DNA of 64,000 bases from positions 992,001 to 1,056,000 of the forward strand of contig CAVZCU010000009.1 of assembly GCA_963773845.1 (NCBI GenBank). Direction: 5' to 3'. Source of the stretch: SIAJ01 sp963773845 (GTDB lineage Bacteria > Planctomycetota > Planctomycetia > Gemmatales > Gemmataceae). This document shows, piece after piece, positions 63,396 through 64,000 of the stretch; the stretch's first letter is position 1; each line of letters begins with the position of its first letter. A program made the translations under genes and the position numbers. The notes under the pieces are model-generated. The model searched no databases and had not been told where the DNA came from. It saw nothing but the letters and a program-made list of their open reading frames with translations.

Positions 63396-64000
63396 TTATC
63401 GTCGCGTCACGCCTCGGACGCGGATGTCTGATGCCATTGTTCCATCGTGTTCGTCCGGATCCGCCGCGAGTGCGAGGTCGGTCGTGGGGACGACCAGTTC
63501 CGGAACGGTCGTGCTTTCCCTTCGGCGGTCGAGCATGACCCACGCCGTCGGCGCCAGGATCAGCAGTGTACCGATGATTGCGGGAGTTGTCACGTGATGA
63601 TCTGTGAATGCGAAATCGATGATGAGCGTGAAGACCACTTGCGAGAGACCAACAACCGACACTTTTGCCGGTTCGCCGGCGGCGAACGCTCGGGTCAGAA
63701 ACATCTGTCCGATGCTGGCGGTCAGGCCCACGCCTAGCAAGAGGGCGATCGCCTCGGGCCGATAGAACGGCATGGCGCCTTCGCGGGGCTTGAACAGGAA
63801 AAAGGCAGCAGAACTGGCCATCGTCGCCACGAAGGAGAAATGAACGACGACGGCATTGGGGTTGACTCCCCGCAGTTTGTGCAAGCCGATCATGGCAATC
63901 GACGTGGAAGCGGCGCTGGCGAGTGCAATAACTATGGCAAAATCATTTTCAACCCCGTGGGGAAGCTGAATCACATACACGCCCGCGACGCCGAAGCCGA
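63396..64000 (-). CDS. EamA/DMT-family transporter (cut by window edge)
   Basis: 201 residues from the edge to the stop at 63396; the N-terminal part is outside. The visible part has five transmembrane segments, e.g. AIVIALASAASTSIAMIGLH, VVVHFSFVATMASSAAFFLF, EAIALLLGVGLTASIGQMFLTRAFA, VVGLSQVVFTLIIDFAF and AIIGTLLILAPTAWVML. TRAFAAGEPAKVS is the usual EamA end-of-repeat motif. It exports or imports a small metabolite, not identifiable. The tail is hydrophilic with a TTDLALAADPDEHDG stretch. Reads in the same direction as dacB, 88 bp upstream of it. Confidence 0.8.
   Translation of the reverse strand, partial: GFGVAGVYVIQLPHGVENDFAIVIALASAASTSIAMIGLHKLRGVNPNAVVVHFSFVATMASSAAFFLFKPREGAMPFYRPEAIALLLGVGLTASIGQMFLTRAFAAGEPAKVSVVGLSQVVFTLIIDFAFTDHHVTTPAIIGTLLILAPTAWVMLDRRRESTTVPELVVPTTDLALAADPDEHDGTMASDIRVRGVTRR

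Noticed and set aside
1..64000. CRISPR arrays and tRNA/rRNA genes
   Set aside because: No regularly spaced repeats of 25-40 bp and no tRNA-like T-loop sequences were seen; palindromes here are scattered singly.

Overview
This 64 kb GC-rich window most likely comes from a member of the Planctomycetota (Gemmatales/Pirellulales-like). That assignment is an inference from gene content: a BBP7-type outer-membrane barrel, a Tat-exported Gfo/Idh/MocA oxidoreductase, PQQ-repeat secreted proteins, HDOD-kinase and kinase-like membrane proteins, a PafA-like phosphatase, a DPP-IV-type S9 peptidase, and many short palindromic repeats between genes. No rRNA, tRNA, CRISPR array, integrase or classical IS transposase was found.

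Layout. 1-2.7 kb: a JAB-domain peptidase (cut by the window edge) coupled to a small membrane protein, then argininosuccinate synthase and a NadD-like nucleotidyltransferase. 2.7-16 kb: cell envelope and secreted functions (BBP7 barrel, aspartyl-hydroxylase-like membrane protein, S9 peptidase with lysine-rich inserts, pseudokinase, TIM-barrel isomerase, PafA-like phosphatase, second outer-membrane barrel, Tat oxidoreductase). 16-27 kb: RmlD-like reductase, PEBP protein, Rad52-like protein, tetraheme cytochrome fusion, DAHP synthase, cupin plus MoxR, DprA. 27-31 kb: three consecutive glycosyltransferases. 31-37.5 kb: HDOD-kinase fusion, then an accessory patch with an Rhs remnant, an alcohol dehydrogenase/nitroreductase divergent pair and a HigBA-like toxin-antitoxin operon behind a palindromic promoter. 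37.8-46.4 kb: a giant cyclic beta-1,2-glucan synthase gene (about 2,880 codons). 46.9-54.3 kb: an unclassified 525-aa protein with a C-terminal winged-helix-like end, a PadR/permease pair, a methyltransferase, a DUF485-ActP-like symporter operon and an MlaE-like permease. 54.3-64 kb: a FliA-family sigma factor, a C-terminal-heme cytochrome, a lipoprotein, a secreted protein with about 50 cysteines, a NagA-like deacetylase, a PQQ propeller protein, a DUF1990 protein, PBP4-type carboxypeptidase and a truncated EamA transporter.

Two things dominate the window. First, at least 14 single-base frame breaks interrupt 13 otherwise well-conserved genes (pseudokinase, barrel, oxidoreductase, DAHP synthase, DprA, glycosyltransferase, HDOD-kinase, alcohol dehydrogenase twice, nitroreductase, antitoxin, glucan synthase, permease, NagA). 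Their number and the housekeeping nature of some of them point to indel errors in the assembly rather than decay, so the affected genes are annotated as single genes with the break stated. Second, long near-perfect inverted repeats sit in many intergenic gaps, in several sequence families, some with paired changes in both arms.

No clear new defence or biosynthetic system is visible. The best candidates for undescribed biology are the cysteine-rich secreted protein (57.3-58.1 kb), the unclassified protein at 47-48.5 kb, the palindromic repeat families, and the S9 peptidase with a lysine-rich insert inside its catalytic domain.
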